From contig OU452212.1 of the NCBI GenBank assembly GCA_911728435.2, forward strand, positions 8,748,563 to 8,812,562: a DNA stretch of 64,000 nucleotides, given 5' to 3'. Shown here in pieces: positions 20,368 through 31,300 of the stretch. Both the position numbers and the translations under genes were made by a program. The DNA is from Apoderus coryli. Lineage: Eukaryota > Arthropoda > Insecta > Coleoptera > Attelabidae. Under the pieces are notes generated by a model. It did no database searches. It worked only from the letters and a program-made list of their open reading frames with translations, and was not told the DNA's origin. Numbering within the stretch: position 1 is the stretch's first letter; each line of letters begins with the position of its first letter.

Positions 20368-20779
20368 TTAGTTCAAGGCCAAATACATAAACATTGCAGT
20401 TTACTTAATTCTCTTTATCGATGCTAGTATAATAATTGATGAACACCAATGAAAGCATTGTTTTATTTGTCAATCTTTTAGAGCCGTACACTTTTTATTT
20501 TATTTCTAAAAGTTCAACCCTTGTTTTTATTATATCCCTTAGGTAATAAAATTCTTTGTGCATGCTGTGATTATGTCATTTTATATTATCATAAAAATTC
20601 ACTGTCAATATAAGTAATAAAATAACTTTTTTTACAAGGAAAATCTTCACTATTCCCATGCAAGACAATAGGTACCTACTAAAATGTTATTATATTTGCA
20701 AATTTCAACATCAATTACGGGGCTGAACATGCCAAACACTTTGAGAATGTGAAATGATTTCGTCTCGCTTAGATTTTTG

Positions 20780-20815
20780 TATAAAAGCTGTAAATTTCCT
20801 CAAAATATCCTCAGT
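20780..20815 (+). promoter_or_regulatory. Sulfakinin core promoter: TATA box and initiator
   Basis: TATAAAAG at 20780-20787 is followed 33 bp later by TCAGTC at 20811-20816, the arthropod initiator (TCAGT), so transcription should start at about 20813. A donor-like AAGGTATAT near 20845 and an acceptor TTTTAG at about 20898-20903 indicate a short 5' untranslated exon and a small intron before the ATG. Confidence 0.7.
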
Positions 20816-20905
20816 CTCTCTTGAAAAGTCCATAGCAACACAAGGAAGGTATATTATTGCACATTATTTTTATTCATTTAACTTTAATTTATTGATATTT
20901 TAGTT

Positions 20906-21300
20906 ATGAAAGCGTTAACACCAAGTCTGCTTATTGTTATAAGCTTGTACCTCTTCATTCACGAAGTGAAAATAGCTAATACTGCTCCAGGTAGCTTAAT
21001 ACACAGCAGTAATCATAGAACTAGACCTAGGACGTTTGTCCGATTACCTTCGCGAACTATAGTAGCACAATATCCAAGAATTAAGACCGATATTAACGAT
21101 AATTTTATAGGTAAGAATGTACATCCTACTCTTTATGCAGTGTATTATTATTTGTATTCGCAGCTGATGATGAAGAGATGTTCGAAATGTCGAAAAGGCA
21201 AACGGCGGATGATTATGGTCATATGAGATTTGGTAAACGCGATGAGATGTTTGACGACTATGGACATATGCGGTTTGGTAGAAACGGGGAAAAAAAATAA
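20906..21300 (+). CDS. Sk: Sulfakinin prepropeptide
   Basis: Two coding exons, 20906-21110 and 21164-21300 (intron 53 bp, GTAAGA / TTCGCAG), give 113 aa. Residues 1 to about 26 are a signal peptide (hydrophobic [11 protein letters not shown]). After a spacer come [16 protein letters not shown] and then [14 protein letters not shown]. Prohormone cleavage at the basic residues and amidation of the Gly give two peptides ending DYGHMRF-amide. The Tyr after Asp-Asp is the expected sulfation site, and the first peptide's Gln can cyclise to pyroGlu. Sulfakinins are insect relatives of cholecystokinin/gastrin that signal satiety through a GPCR. The signature is unmistakable. The last 5 residues NGEKK follow the final processing site. 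Confidence 0.96.
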
Positions 21301-22156
21301 CTTAATTAATTTAATAGACTTAGATATTACTCAAAACTGAACTGAAATTGATTATATTATATGATTTGTGTAATTATTCTTAGTTGTAAAATTAATTTTA
21401 ACTGTAATTAAACACGTAGTAGAACAGTCAACAGTCAATATATTAATAGTTGTTGTGCCGACACTTAAAGTAGTAAGTTGTTTTATTTGATACACAAATA
21501 TGAACCTATTAAATAGTTTGTTGAAATAACTGAACTTAATTAACTTACCATACTATTTCAATTAAAATAATTAATATCTATTAATCTCCCTTTACATTTT
21601 TTGAAACGAAGTAAACAATTATTTGAATTATGACAAATGACAAATCAGACAACTTTAAGCGCCTGTGTTGCCAGAGTTATTTCAAAATATTTTAATATCT
21701 GTATTAATTTTTATATAGTTAAAATAAAAAAATACTGAACGCAAACAGTATAGTAATTTAAATTAATTAATATGCATTAATTAAGTCACCAAAATTGACA
21801 TGAATAATTACTACAAACATTAAAGTGATCTGAATATATTATCCTTCAGACTCATTGGCATCAAGGCTTGAACATCTGATGTTTGTTGAAATGTCAAATT
21901 CTTTATTTGTTTACATATGGAATGGCGCGAATTTTTTCCTTTATGTTAATAATTATTATTGAGAACACAACGTTTATTATAACACGTTTTATATGATTTT
22001 ATTTTCGTTTGTAGAACTTCAAATATGATTGTATCAGCAAATTTGTTGATCTAAACAAACGTAAAATAAACAAATGTATTTTTAAAACATCAGTAGTATA
22101 TGCACAAGTAACACTAGTGTTAATATAACAAAATTTAACTTAACCCTGTATTTAAA
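21301..22156. other. Sk-Cdc6 intergenic region
   Basis: AT-rich. The Sk 3' UTR probably occupies the first 200 bp (AATTAAACA near 21407). No ORF of note. The only recognisable element is the E2F-like site listed next. Confidence 0.5.
21921..21934. promoter_or_regulatory. E2F-like site upstream of Cdc6
   Basis: AATGGCGCGAATTT; its reverse complement AAATTCGCGCCATT fits the E2F/DP consensus TTTSGCGC with TTCGCGCC intact. It lies 223 bp upstream of the Cdc6 ATG in otherwise very AT-rich DNA. Cdc6 is a classic E2F target in animals (established), so the placement is meaningful, but binding is inferred. Confidence 0.5.
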
Positions 22157-24013
22157 ATGGGTCGAACATCGACAAGATTAGCTAACCGGGCATCTAGACC
22201 AGTTAACAATAGTGCAGCAAGTGGTAGACAAACTCGTACTAGTACAAAACGTTACGAACAAGTTCCTATTGCATCTTCATCTGATTCCGACTTTAGTGAT
22301 GTTGAACAGGAATTATTAGCTGCTAGAATACCTCGAACACCTACTAAACAGAAATCCAATACTAGCGAAGCTGTATTGAATGATATCAGTCCTGTAACAC
22401 CACCAAAACACGCAAAACAAAGTAAGTATAATGTTGATTGTGTATAAGTTAAATTTCTTACTAATTTATCTTTTAGATATACCACATACTCCATCAACGT
22501 TGTTAAAAAGTCTTTGTTTAACAAGTCCCAAAGCAAAAGATAATGTTTATACTACACAAAAAGAAACTAACAGAAAGAAACTGTTTAAAGAACAAGTAAA
22601 GTGTAAAGAGGAAACAGAAACTAATTCAGTAGAAGAAAATAAAAATGAACAACTTAACCCTAGTAGTAAAAGTATATTTCAGCATGCGAGAAAAGCATTG
22701 CATAGTAGTTTACCTAGTGAAATGCCTGGTCGGGAGAAAGAACATCAGGAATTGCGGGAGTTTATTAAAGAACATTTAGATAATAGGAGTTCTGCATCAA
22801 TGTATATTAGTGGGCCTCCTGGGACAGGCAAAACTGCTTCGTTAAATGTCATTCTTCAAGAGGAAGAAGTAAGCTACTTAGTTTGTTACTTTTGCTTTAG
22901 AAATTCGCATATTTGTTTTAGTTTCAGACAAATTTACAGCAAGTATACGTTAATTGTACAGCGATTAAGTCTGCTAATTCTGTATATGGGAAATTGATTA
23001 AAGAATTAAAAATTAAGAGTAATGGGAAGAGTGAAAAAGACAATTTGTTGGATGTGGAGAACTATCTAAAGAAAAGTAGAAAGATGACGTAAGTTTTCGC
23101 TGTTTATATGAAGTTTACTGTGTCTTGATTGACAATATATGTTTGCAGGGTTCTAGTTTTAGACGAAATAGACCAGCTTGAGACCAAGAATCAATCAATT
23201 CTCTACACAATCTTCGAATGGCCATCAAAGCCAAAATCCCATCTGATTCTAATTGGTATTGCTAACGCTCTAGATCTAACAGATCGCACTCTACCAAGAC
23301 TTCAAGCGAAATGTGGGCTTCAACCAAAGCTAATGCACTTTGCACCTTACTCCAAGCAACAGATCACATCAATATTCACTTATCGGTTGAAAAACGCTGG
23401 AGCTTTGAGCGTTTTCTCACCGGTTGCGTTACAGTTACTTGCAGCTAAAGTAGCTGCAGTTTCAGGTGATGTTCGCCGAGCGCTAGACATTGGACGAAGA
23501 GTTATTGAATTAGTCGAGCGTAATAAACAAGAGGATGTGTTGAAGCCTATTGAAAATCTAGCTGAAGCTATAATTGAGAGCGAACGTAAGAAAAATGACA
23601 CTGTTGAACATAAACAAGTGTTAGATGTGTTGAATAAGGTCTACGGAACATCTCAAACTCTCATGAATGAAGATAGCGAAGACACAATGCCGTTGCAACA
23701 AAAAATTATAATTTGTTGTGTCCTTCTGTTGAAAAAGTCGAAAGCCAAAGATGTAACTGTTGGGAAATTGCATGAAGTTTATATGAAAGTTTGTAAAAAA
23801 CGGAATATATTATCTGTTGACCAGGCAGAATTTGTTGGGTTGTGTTCGTTGATTGAAACTCGAGGAATGATTAAAGTTAGTGGGAAGAAAGAACGAAGAT
23901 TTCATAAAGTTTCCTTGGAATGGAACGAGGCAGAAGTGTCGAATGCGTTGAAGGATAAGCAACTCATGTCTTCTATATTAGAGGATGTTGATTGTGTCGG
24001 TGGAAAAGTGTAG
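22157..24013 (+). CDS. Cdc6: Cdc6, replication licensing AAA+ ATPase
   Basis: Four exons, 22157-22421, 22477-22868, 22928-23088 and 23149-24013, sum to 1683 nt and 560 aa, the usual animal length. The N-terminus is disordered with several CDK-type sites (PRTPTK, SPVTPPK, PHTPS, TSPK) and a possible cyclin-binding motif (RKKLF). The AAA+ module has Walker A GPPGTGKT (about residue 201), Walker B VLVLDEID (about 274), sensor 1 around GIANALDLTDR and sensor 2 GDVRRALD. A C-terminal winged helix ends the protein. Cdc6 joins ORC on origins in G1 and, with Cdt1, loads MCM2-7. All catalytic motifs are intact. It lies 0.86 kb downstream of the sulfakinin gene, same strand. Confidence 0.96.
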
Positions 24014-24187
24014 ATTTTAGTGAATACTGACGTTGGATCCTATAATAGTTGGACGTTGATAGGGTCAATTGTTTTTATTTATTTTTAAATGTTAACATAT
24101 AGAAAATAAATTTTTATATTTAAGGATTTTAGCTGTATTATTAAAAAAACCAAATCAACAAGTCTGAAATTACGTCAAATATGTTTA

Positions 24188-24800
24188 TTACAATTTTTTG
24201 ACAAATTACAACAAGGATAAAATCCAAAGAGTTCAGAATGTTTGCATTAGATTCGCGTGCTCAGTGCCATACAGGTCTCATATCACTCCTTTTCTCGATC
24301 GGCTAAACGAGCCTAGATTGTCTGTCAGACTTGAGTATCTTTACGTAATATTATTGTATAAAGTGTATCACTCGGATACATCTATCTATTTAAAAGAACT
24401 ATTACAACGGAGGGCTGATGTTCATAGTGTGAATATACGGCATAATACTTTCACGATTCCACAGCATGTAACTTCGACTGCTTCTCTTATGTGGCGCCTC
24501 AACTTCTGAACAAAGTAAATGATTTGTTGGACTTGCCTTTGCCACGATTTAAAACACAATTATGAATTATGGTTGCGTTTGGCACAGTAAGTTTTTGTTT
24601 TATTTTCTTACAATTTACTTTCTGATGTATATTAATTTAAGAATGGGTAGAGTGGAAGAATGGCTTAAAGCCAAATCTCTTTCCTTTTGTGTGATGATTG
24701 TCGTACCAGATGTATATTTAATATTTGATGTATAATATGTACGATTATTATTTTGTAAATGTTATCACACAATAAATCGTTTATTTATTTATTTATAAAT
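24188..24800 (+). mobile_element. 5'-truncated LINE tail with (TTTA)n end
   Basis: 24198-24509 encodes the segment after the RT domain typical of Jockey/CR1-like LINEs (IQRVQNVCIRFAC, 'L..R....RL..LY...'), with frame breaks near 24508. It continues as a 3' untranslated stretch and ends in ATTTATTTATTTATTTATAA at 24781-24798. Such short tandem tails are a hallmark of target-primed reverse transcription. The insertion is just 3' of Cdc6 and pointing the same way. Confidence 0.65.
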
Positions 24801-26000
24801 AACCTAAAACGAACCTTAGTGTGTCTTTAATGTCAAAATTAACCCCGCCCGTAACATGTTTTTTCATTAATTAGAAACCATATTAATATAGAAGTGAAAG
24901 GCCTATTTAAGATTGCTGGTAAAATGAATAAAACACAAAATTGACAATTTTTAATGTATATATTTCTCTGTAAACAATAAACAACAAATAGTACTATTTA
25001 GGTATTATTTTATATGGCAAAATTTTGGCTTTGAATGCTTTGGCATTAAACCCCACTACACGAAAAAATTAAATAAACAACAAAAATAAAATATTAATAA
25101 ATGAAGTAAAAGTAAATTAATACTTTTTATGTAATGAAAAATTAATCAATAATACTAGATATTATTACTAATAAATTTATTAATTGCTAATAATTATTTA
25201 AACTAAAGTCTACAAATATATTACATTTATTTATAATTTATATTAATATTTTTCTTTTTAAATTCTGGTGTGTGTGAAAATACTTCTCTTTAATTATTAC
25301 GTAATAAAAATACTCTTGACTAAAAAAAGCAAAAAGATAACATTTTTACCATTTATTGTAATATTTAAGTAATAAAACAAGTGAAATACCTTTTTGTTTT
25401 AAATATTAAATGGTTTTGGCAAACAGCCGCGGGTGTTTAACTTCTTATTGTGTGATATAATTTTCCCTTAATTTTAATACAATATAATTTAAAAAATAAC
25501 CCATGCCCAGAATATTTTAACAATGACATTTATAGACCACGTGATAGTAAACCAGACTCATTGCGTCTAATTTGTAATAAATGTCCATAAGGGAACAATC
25601 CTATTATTTGTGATCTATTAATGTCAAAATTCTTTCCACATATTTACATTACATCGAAAATCCCTGTTGAGATCACACCTACGCTTGTACGATTACGAAC
25701 TAATTTATTTGACAAATGAAGTTTGACAATTTGTAGTGTTCCACGAATTTGAATTAGGTAACAGAAATTTAGTTTTATTGTAGTAAAATTGTATCACACA
25801 TATCGTATAATAGAAAAAGTGGTGTTAAATCATAATGTTTCAAGTTCTATAAATAAAGTGAAGTGAACTTTGTGTCGAAACAAAGGTATAGGTACTTAGA
25901 TATTTGAAGATGCTACGCAGCCGTTTAGCCGAATCACACGTTAAGGTACATAATATTTGGTTAAATTATAATTTAATTAATAAATCACTAGAAGGTTTGA
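24801..26000 (-). other. AT-rich interval, likely chn 3' UTR
   Basis: No ORFs, no repeats of note, strongly AT-rich with many TTTATT/AATAAA strings on both strands. Because the chn stop codon is at 26001-26003 on the minus strand and no other gene lies here, part of this stretch is probably its 3' UTR; the polyadenylation point cannot be placed. Confidence 0.4.
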
Positions 26001-28316
26001 CTAATTTGCTTCCAATTCGCTATCTTTCACATTGCTATTATTACAACTACTATCCGTTACCCCGAAAGATTGCGATGTACTACTATTCTCACTAATTTCA
26101 TTTTTAACTACTATTTCCCCAGTTTGTACATTAATTAAGTGTTTATTATCACTATCTATACTACTCTCATCCTCTGTTTTTAATAATAACTCTTCTTTCA
26201 ACCCGTATTCATCGAATATAACCAACTCTTCCTGCTCAATACTGGCCGGTTCCACCTTACAACTAACCAATTTCATTGTATTATTGTTTTCTGTATCATC
26301 TAACATGTAGCCGTTAATTTGATTTACCTTGTTAGGTATAAAATGCAACTTAGTATGATCGCGTAGGAAGTGCGATTGCGGAACTGAATAATCACAGTGA
26401 TCACACGTATACGTATTACGAATACCTGATACAATGACATGACGCTTTTCATGATTCTCCACGGAGTCCCTTCGAGCGCTTACATAAGGACAATGGTTGC
26501 ACCAAAATGTCGGCTTTTTAACTTCATCTGACGATGAATTATTATCTTTACGTAGCTCAAATATATCTAAAATTTGCTGATCTGCTATTGTAGTAGAACT
26601 ATTGCTGAGCTTTTTAGCTTCATTGGCTTCATTATTAAATTTATGTCGTTTCATGTGCTGAACGAAATTCGCATAGTATTTGACCGAATAATCGCATTCT
26701 TCACAATCATATCTTTGGTTCGAACCATGCAGGCCTAAATGTACTTTGTATTGTTCACGTTTTTCAAACGCACTAGGACACTTATGACATTTATAACGCT
26801 TTTCTTTAGCTCTCCCGTTTTTAATGCATGTAGGATAAGTAAATTCAGGGTTACCACGCATGAGTATATTAAATTCTGCTTCAGTAGGTACAGTCACATT
26901 AGAATTTGAAGCATTGTCGTCATTTATCGCTTGCCTTTGAAGCATCTGGGCTTCAGATTTTTGCTGAAATAATTCAGTGCCAGACAATGGTACATTAGAT
27001 TTGGATCGATCGCTTTTCGATTTCTCACTATTTACAACCCAACAGTTGTTGCTTTTATAAACTAAGGGTTGTGAATGGTTCGGGTGGGTTTTGTATAATG
27101 TTTTTAAGATTTTTGTACGCTCTTGATAGTCACCTGTATGAACCTTACTATGCGACGTTATATATTCCTTCTGTGCGGAATAAGTGCAGAATTCACACTT
27201 GATATTGTTGCTACTATCGTTACTCAACCAACTACTGTTACTGTGGAGTTTATTATGAATAGAAAATTCGGTTTCTTTGAGAAATCGTGCTGGACATTCT
27301 TGGCAGAAATATATACCTGCAGCTTCGTCGTGTTCCTCATCAGATTCTTGATGTTCTAACGAAGCTGCAACACCAAAATCTTTAATCTGATCCTCATCGC
27401 TGCGTGTTGGATCGACTAATCCATGCACTGTACCGTATAGACCTTGATGTACCTTGGAATGTGATGAAAGTACACCGGCATTATTACATACATAATTGCA
27501 TTCAGTACATTTGTGTTCAATTTCATTTACTTTAGGAGTATTATTACCGTTTTTATCACGGATACTATGCATTTTTTCGTGCTCCTGGATGTTAACTTTA
27601 CGTAAATTGACATGAGGGCAATATCTGCACTTAAACATTTTTGAGAATTTCCCATTTTTCGATACCCAAACCAATGGAATATCGGAGAGGCTACGACCGT
27701 CTAAAGGTTTTAGTGATGTGGACTCCATCTCATCATCAATGTCAAGTAGTTCACCGTTCTGCCGGTGTGGCGCGATAACTATACCATGTACTTTCAGATG
27801 TTGGTGAAGCAAATGGCGTTTGCTGACGTTATACGTGCATTGGGTACATTTGTATTGGCCTCCTCTAGGTTTGTGGAATTGTTTATGATATGTATATTGT
27901 GATTTTGAGTTAGTGACATACGGACATATTATGCATTTGAATTTTTTACTTGGTTCTATAGTTTTATCATCTGATGGTGATGAAGATCCCGTTTTAACAT
28001 TAAGAAAATCTTCATCAGGATCAAAAATACTATGCAGCTTTAAATGCTCCACGAAATCGGGTTTTTCTTTTGCGAAATATTTGCAAAATGAACATTTGTA
28101 TGTGCTATTTGGATGTGGAGTATGATAAGTTAGATGGCGTTCGAATTCGTCTTGGTGGTCATTGGAATAGGGGCACATTTGACATTTGTGGACGCCATCT
28201 TGCACCACGTCAATGTGATCTGGTTCGTCCGGTTGTTCTTCGACCTCAATTTTTTCTTGACCATTTTTGTTGCTTACCACCCTTATGTCGCCGTGATGTT
28301 TCAAACGACAGTGGCG
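26001..28316 (-). CDS. chn: chn coding exon E: twelve fingers and acidic C-terminus
   Basis: Opens with RHCRLKHHGD, giving the His pair to the finger of exon D. Twelve CxxC...HxxxH units follow in loose pairs (CQMCPYSNDHQDEFERHLTY, CSFCKYFAKEKPDFVEHLKL, ... CDHCDYSVPQSHFLRDHTKL). A Glu/Asp/Ser-rich tail without fingers contains LKEELLLKTEDESSIDSDN. Stop at 26001-26003. One finger (around 27180) has a shortened helix, C..C-12-HxxxH type. The exon alone is 771 codons with no frameshift or stop. Confidence 0.9.
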   Translation of the reverse strand, partial: RHCRLKHHGDIRVVSNKNGQEKIEVEEQPDEPDHIDVVQDGVHKCQMCPYSNDHQDEFERHLTYHTPHPNSTYKCSFCKYFAKEKPDFVEHLKLHSIFDPDEDFLNVKTGSSSPSDDKTIEPSKKFKCIICPYVTNSKSQYTYHKQFHKPRGGQYKCTQCTYNVSKRHLLHQHLKVHGIVIAPHRQNGELLDIDDEMESTSLKPLDGRSLSDIPLVWVSKNGKFSKMFKCRYCPHVNLRKVNIQEHEKMHSIRDKNGNNTPKVNEIEHKCTECNYVCNNAGVLSSHSKVHQGLYGTVHGLVDPTRSDEDQIKDFGVAASLEHQESDEEHDEAAGIYFCQECPARFLKETEFSIHNKLHSNSSWLSNDSSNNIKCEFCTYSAQKEYITSHSKVHTGDYQERTKILKTLYKTHPNHSQPLVYKSNNCWVVNSEKSKSDRSKSNVPLSGTELFQQKSEAQMLQRQAINDDNASNSNVTVPTEAEFNILMRGNPEFTYPTCIKNGRAKEKRYKCHKCPSAFEKREQYKVHLGLHGSNQRYDCEECDYSVKYYANFVQHMKRHKFNNEANEAKKLSNSSTTIADQQILDIFELRKDNNSSSDEVKKPTFWCNHCPYVSARRDSVENHEKRHVIVSGIRNTYTCDHCDYSVPQSHFLRDHTKLHFIPNKVNQINGYMLDDTENNNTMKLVSCKVEPASIEQEELVIFDEYGLKEELLLKTEDESSIDSDNKHLINVQTGEIVVKNEISENSSTSQSFGVTDSSCNNSNVKDSELEAN

Positions 28317-31300
28317 CTATAACAAAAAATAAATTGAAACTTATACAGAATTTGTTAAAATAAAGTTTGTGGTCGAAGTTACATTGAGGCGTAATGTTAG
28401 TGGAGTCAAAGTTGTTAATAGGGCCGTTGGATCATTCTTTATTAAGCCAAAAGTTCTTAGCTTAATATCATATGCTACAATTAAGTTGAGGGTTGTTTTT
28501 ATCCGACGATTTGATCCTCAGGCCAGAATAAAGATCAGAATACGATCACCAGACCAGCTTAGGGCTTTGGACATTTTTTTTTGTTACTTCTTCAGTTGTA
28601 GTTCGGAAAACCATTGATGCTGTGTGCGAACTGATATTGCAAGATCGTCATGTGACCTTTCAAGAGATTGAGACAACCTTAGGCAAGAATACTGAACCAG
28701 GGCTCTGAAGATGTACCAGACATATCCTGCTGTGAAGTAAGAAAGGCGGTGTCTGAGATGAAGAATAATAAGTCACCAGGAGAAGACGAAATTGTTATAG
28801 AGGCAGTAAAGGAAGGTGGACACATAGTTATTAAAGCCCTATGTAAATTATTTAATGAATGTCTACATCAAGGAGTGACACCATCAAAGTGGAACAACGC
28901 CACTATAGTAATAATGCACAAGAAGGGGAATATTGGTAATCTAGCAAATTACAGACCCATTAGTCTCCTATCCCACTTGTATAAACTATTTATGAAGATC
29001 ATTGCTAAACGTCTAACTCCAAAATTAGATTTTTACCAGCCGAAAGAACAGCCAGGATTTCGAGCAGGGTACGATACAAATATAGAAAAATCAACAGAAT
29101 ATAATAAACCTCTCATCCTTGTTTTCGTAGACTATGAAAAAGCTTTTGACTCAATCAGCCAACAACATATGCTCAAATCATTAACAGACTGCAGAATTGA
29201 TTACAGGTACATTGCACTGATTAAGGGTATACATGAGAAAGCAACGGCTGTGTAAGATTACATAAAAACACAAGAACATTCCGAATAGAACAAGGTGTAC
29301 GTCAAGGAGATACCCTCTCTCCAAAGCTGTTTACCACACTGCTCGAATATGCCTGTAAGAAAATCGAATGGGGGGAAATGGGCCAAAATATAGACGGTGA
29401 AAGATTAAATAACTTAAAATTTGCAGACGATATCGTCCTTATCACCGACCGTATAGATCAAGCGTCCATGATGTTGGAAAAATTATAGAATGCTTCACGG
29501 GAAGTTGGCCTAAGAATTAACTTTGCAAAGACGCAAGTCATGACAAACCTAGTCCCCAGTGAAAACATAACTGTTGGAAGCAAATCTATTGAACAGGTCA
29601 CCGCCTACAAATATTTGGGTCATGAGATCCGAATAGGACGGGACAACCAGACGTGCGAACTTCTCCGGAGAGTAGGCTTGGGGTGGACATCTTTTGGAAG
29701 ACTAAAGTATGTTTTCAAGTCGGATATTCCCATCAGTCTAAAACGAAAAGCATACAATCAGTGCGTATTACCAGTGATGACATACGGAGCCGAAACATTG
29801 ACGCTTACAAAAAAGTCAGCAAAGAAACTGCGTGTCACCCAACGGGCGATGGAGAGGGCTATTCTGGGTATTTCCCTGAGACCGAATACCAAACGAGATT
29901 ATTCGCCAAAGAACAGGTGTTATAGATGTAATCGAAAAAATAACAACTTTAAAGTGGAACTGGGCCGGCCACGTAGCTAGAAGAACTGACGGAAGATGGT
30001 CTAAAAAACTATTGGAGTGGCGCCCGAGGCACGAAGCTTATCGTAGTAGAGGGCGCCCCCCCACACGATGGACCGATGACATCAGAAGAATCTGTGGTAA
30101 TTGGATACAAATGGCTCAAGATAGAGCAGAGTGGCAAAATAAACGAGAGGCTTATGTTCAGCAGTGGACTACTATAGCTGAGTGATGATGATGATGATAG
30201 GCATTAGTGGGACCAGCATACATTCAATATTGCATAAACATTTGACTGTCTCAAATTTGTTCGCGTTGGATCCCACACAATTTGTCAATCGCTCAAAAAA
30301 AGACTCGTGTCGATTGGTCGAAAGAAATGATCAAAAAATACGATCGCGGTGCTTCGAAACACGTCTATGACATCGTGACAGGTAATGATTCGTGGATTTA
30401 CGCGTATGAGCCCGAAAGTAAACAGCAGTCGACTGTATGGGTGTTTCAAGATGAGCCAAATCCAACAAAAGTTGTTCGCACACGAAGATTTTCCAAGCAA
30501 ATGGTCGCGTTTTTTCGGAAAAACTGGACATGTCGCAACCGTACCACTAGAACAACGCAGAACAGTCAATTCTGAGTGGTACACAGTTGTCTTCCAGGAA
30601 ATCAGGAAACCAACCGCCGAAGACGGATCACTCTTCACCACGACAATGCAGTCACGCCAACCGAGCCCCAACATTGTACGTAAACATCTCCTCTGTAGCT
30701 TGAAGATTTTCATTGCATGGGAACTATGTCCCCAGTTCAAAATACCATACGACATACGGGAAACAAAATAACCGTGATATACCGTCAACAGACTGGCGAT
30801 TGAAACACTCTGCGCAAGTCTTCTGATGAGATATATGACCCTGGACAGCGAGCACCCAAGCTCTCGAACATGACTCTCCCAGGTTAATTTAGGATCAAGA
30901 TGAACCCCAAGGAACTTCACGCGAACATCGCTCTGAAGATCGATAGGCGCAGAACGCAATGTAAAGTTCATGCTCTGAGTTTTAGCCTGATTCAAGCTCA
31001 GTTCATTTGCCAGAAACCAATTTACACAAATGTAGTTACAAAATCATCAGGAACAAACAATTAGAAACGCATAAAAATAATATACATATATTATGAATTA
31101 CTCATGTTAATAAACATTAATAAATACAAATAGATACATGCAAGTTAATTAATTATTTAAATGGGCAAAACAAAACAAAAAATATAATAAAACACGTGCA
31201 TATCTAAGTATGATTAGATCTAGCTAATGAAGGGTGGCCTGTAAGGAGGGAACACGCTACGCGATTAAGCCCGAAAATCCGCGTACTGTGTGGGACTGGC

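Noticed and set aside
20906..21226. Unspliced 106-codon reading of the sulfakinin gene
   Set aside because: It runs into the 53-bp intron; splicing at 21110/21164 restores the two DYGHMRFG peptides in frame.
22252..22536. 94-codon minus-strand ORF
   Set aside because: Antisense shadow of Cdc6 exons 1-2, whose splice sites and family motifs are clear on the plus strand.
25904..26095. 63-codon plus-strand ORF with AT-rich composition
   Set aside because: Overlaps the chn stop on the other strand and has no recognisable features.
28369..28617. 82-codon plus-strand ORF upstream of the mariner relic
   Set aside because: No match to the mariner N-terminus or any other motif; composition like background, ends inside the relic.
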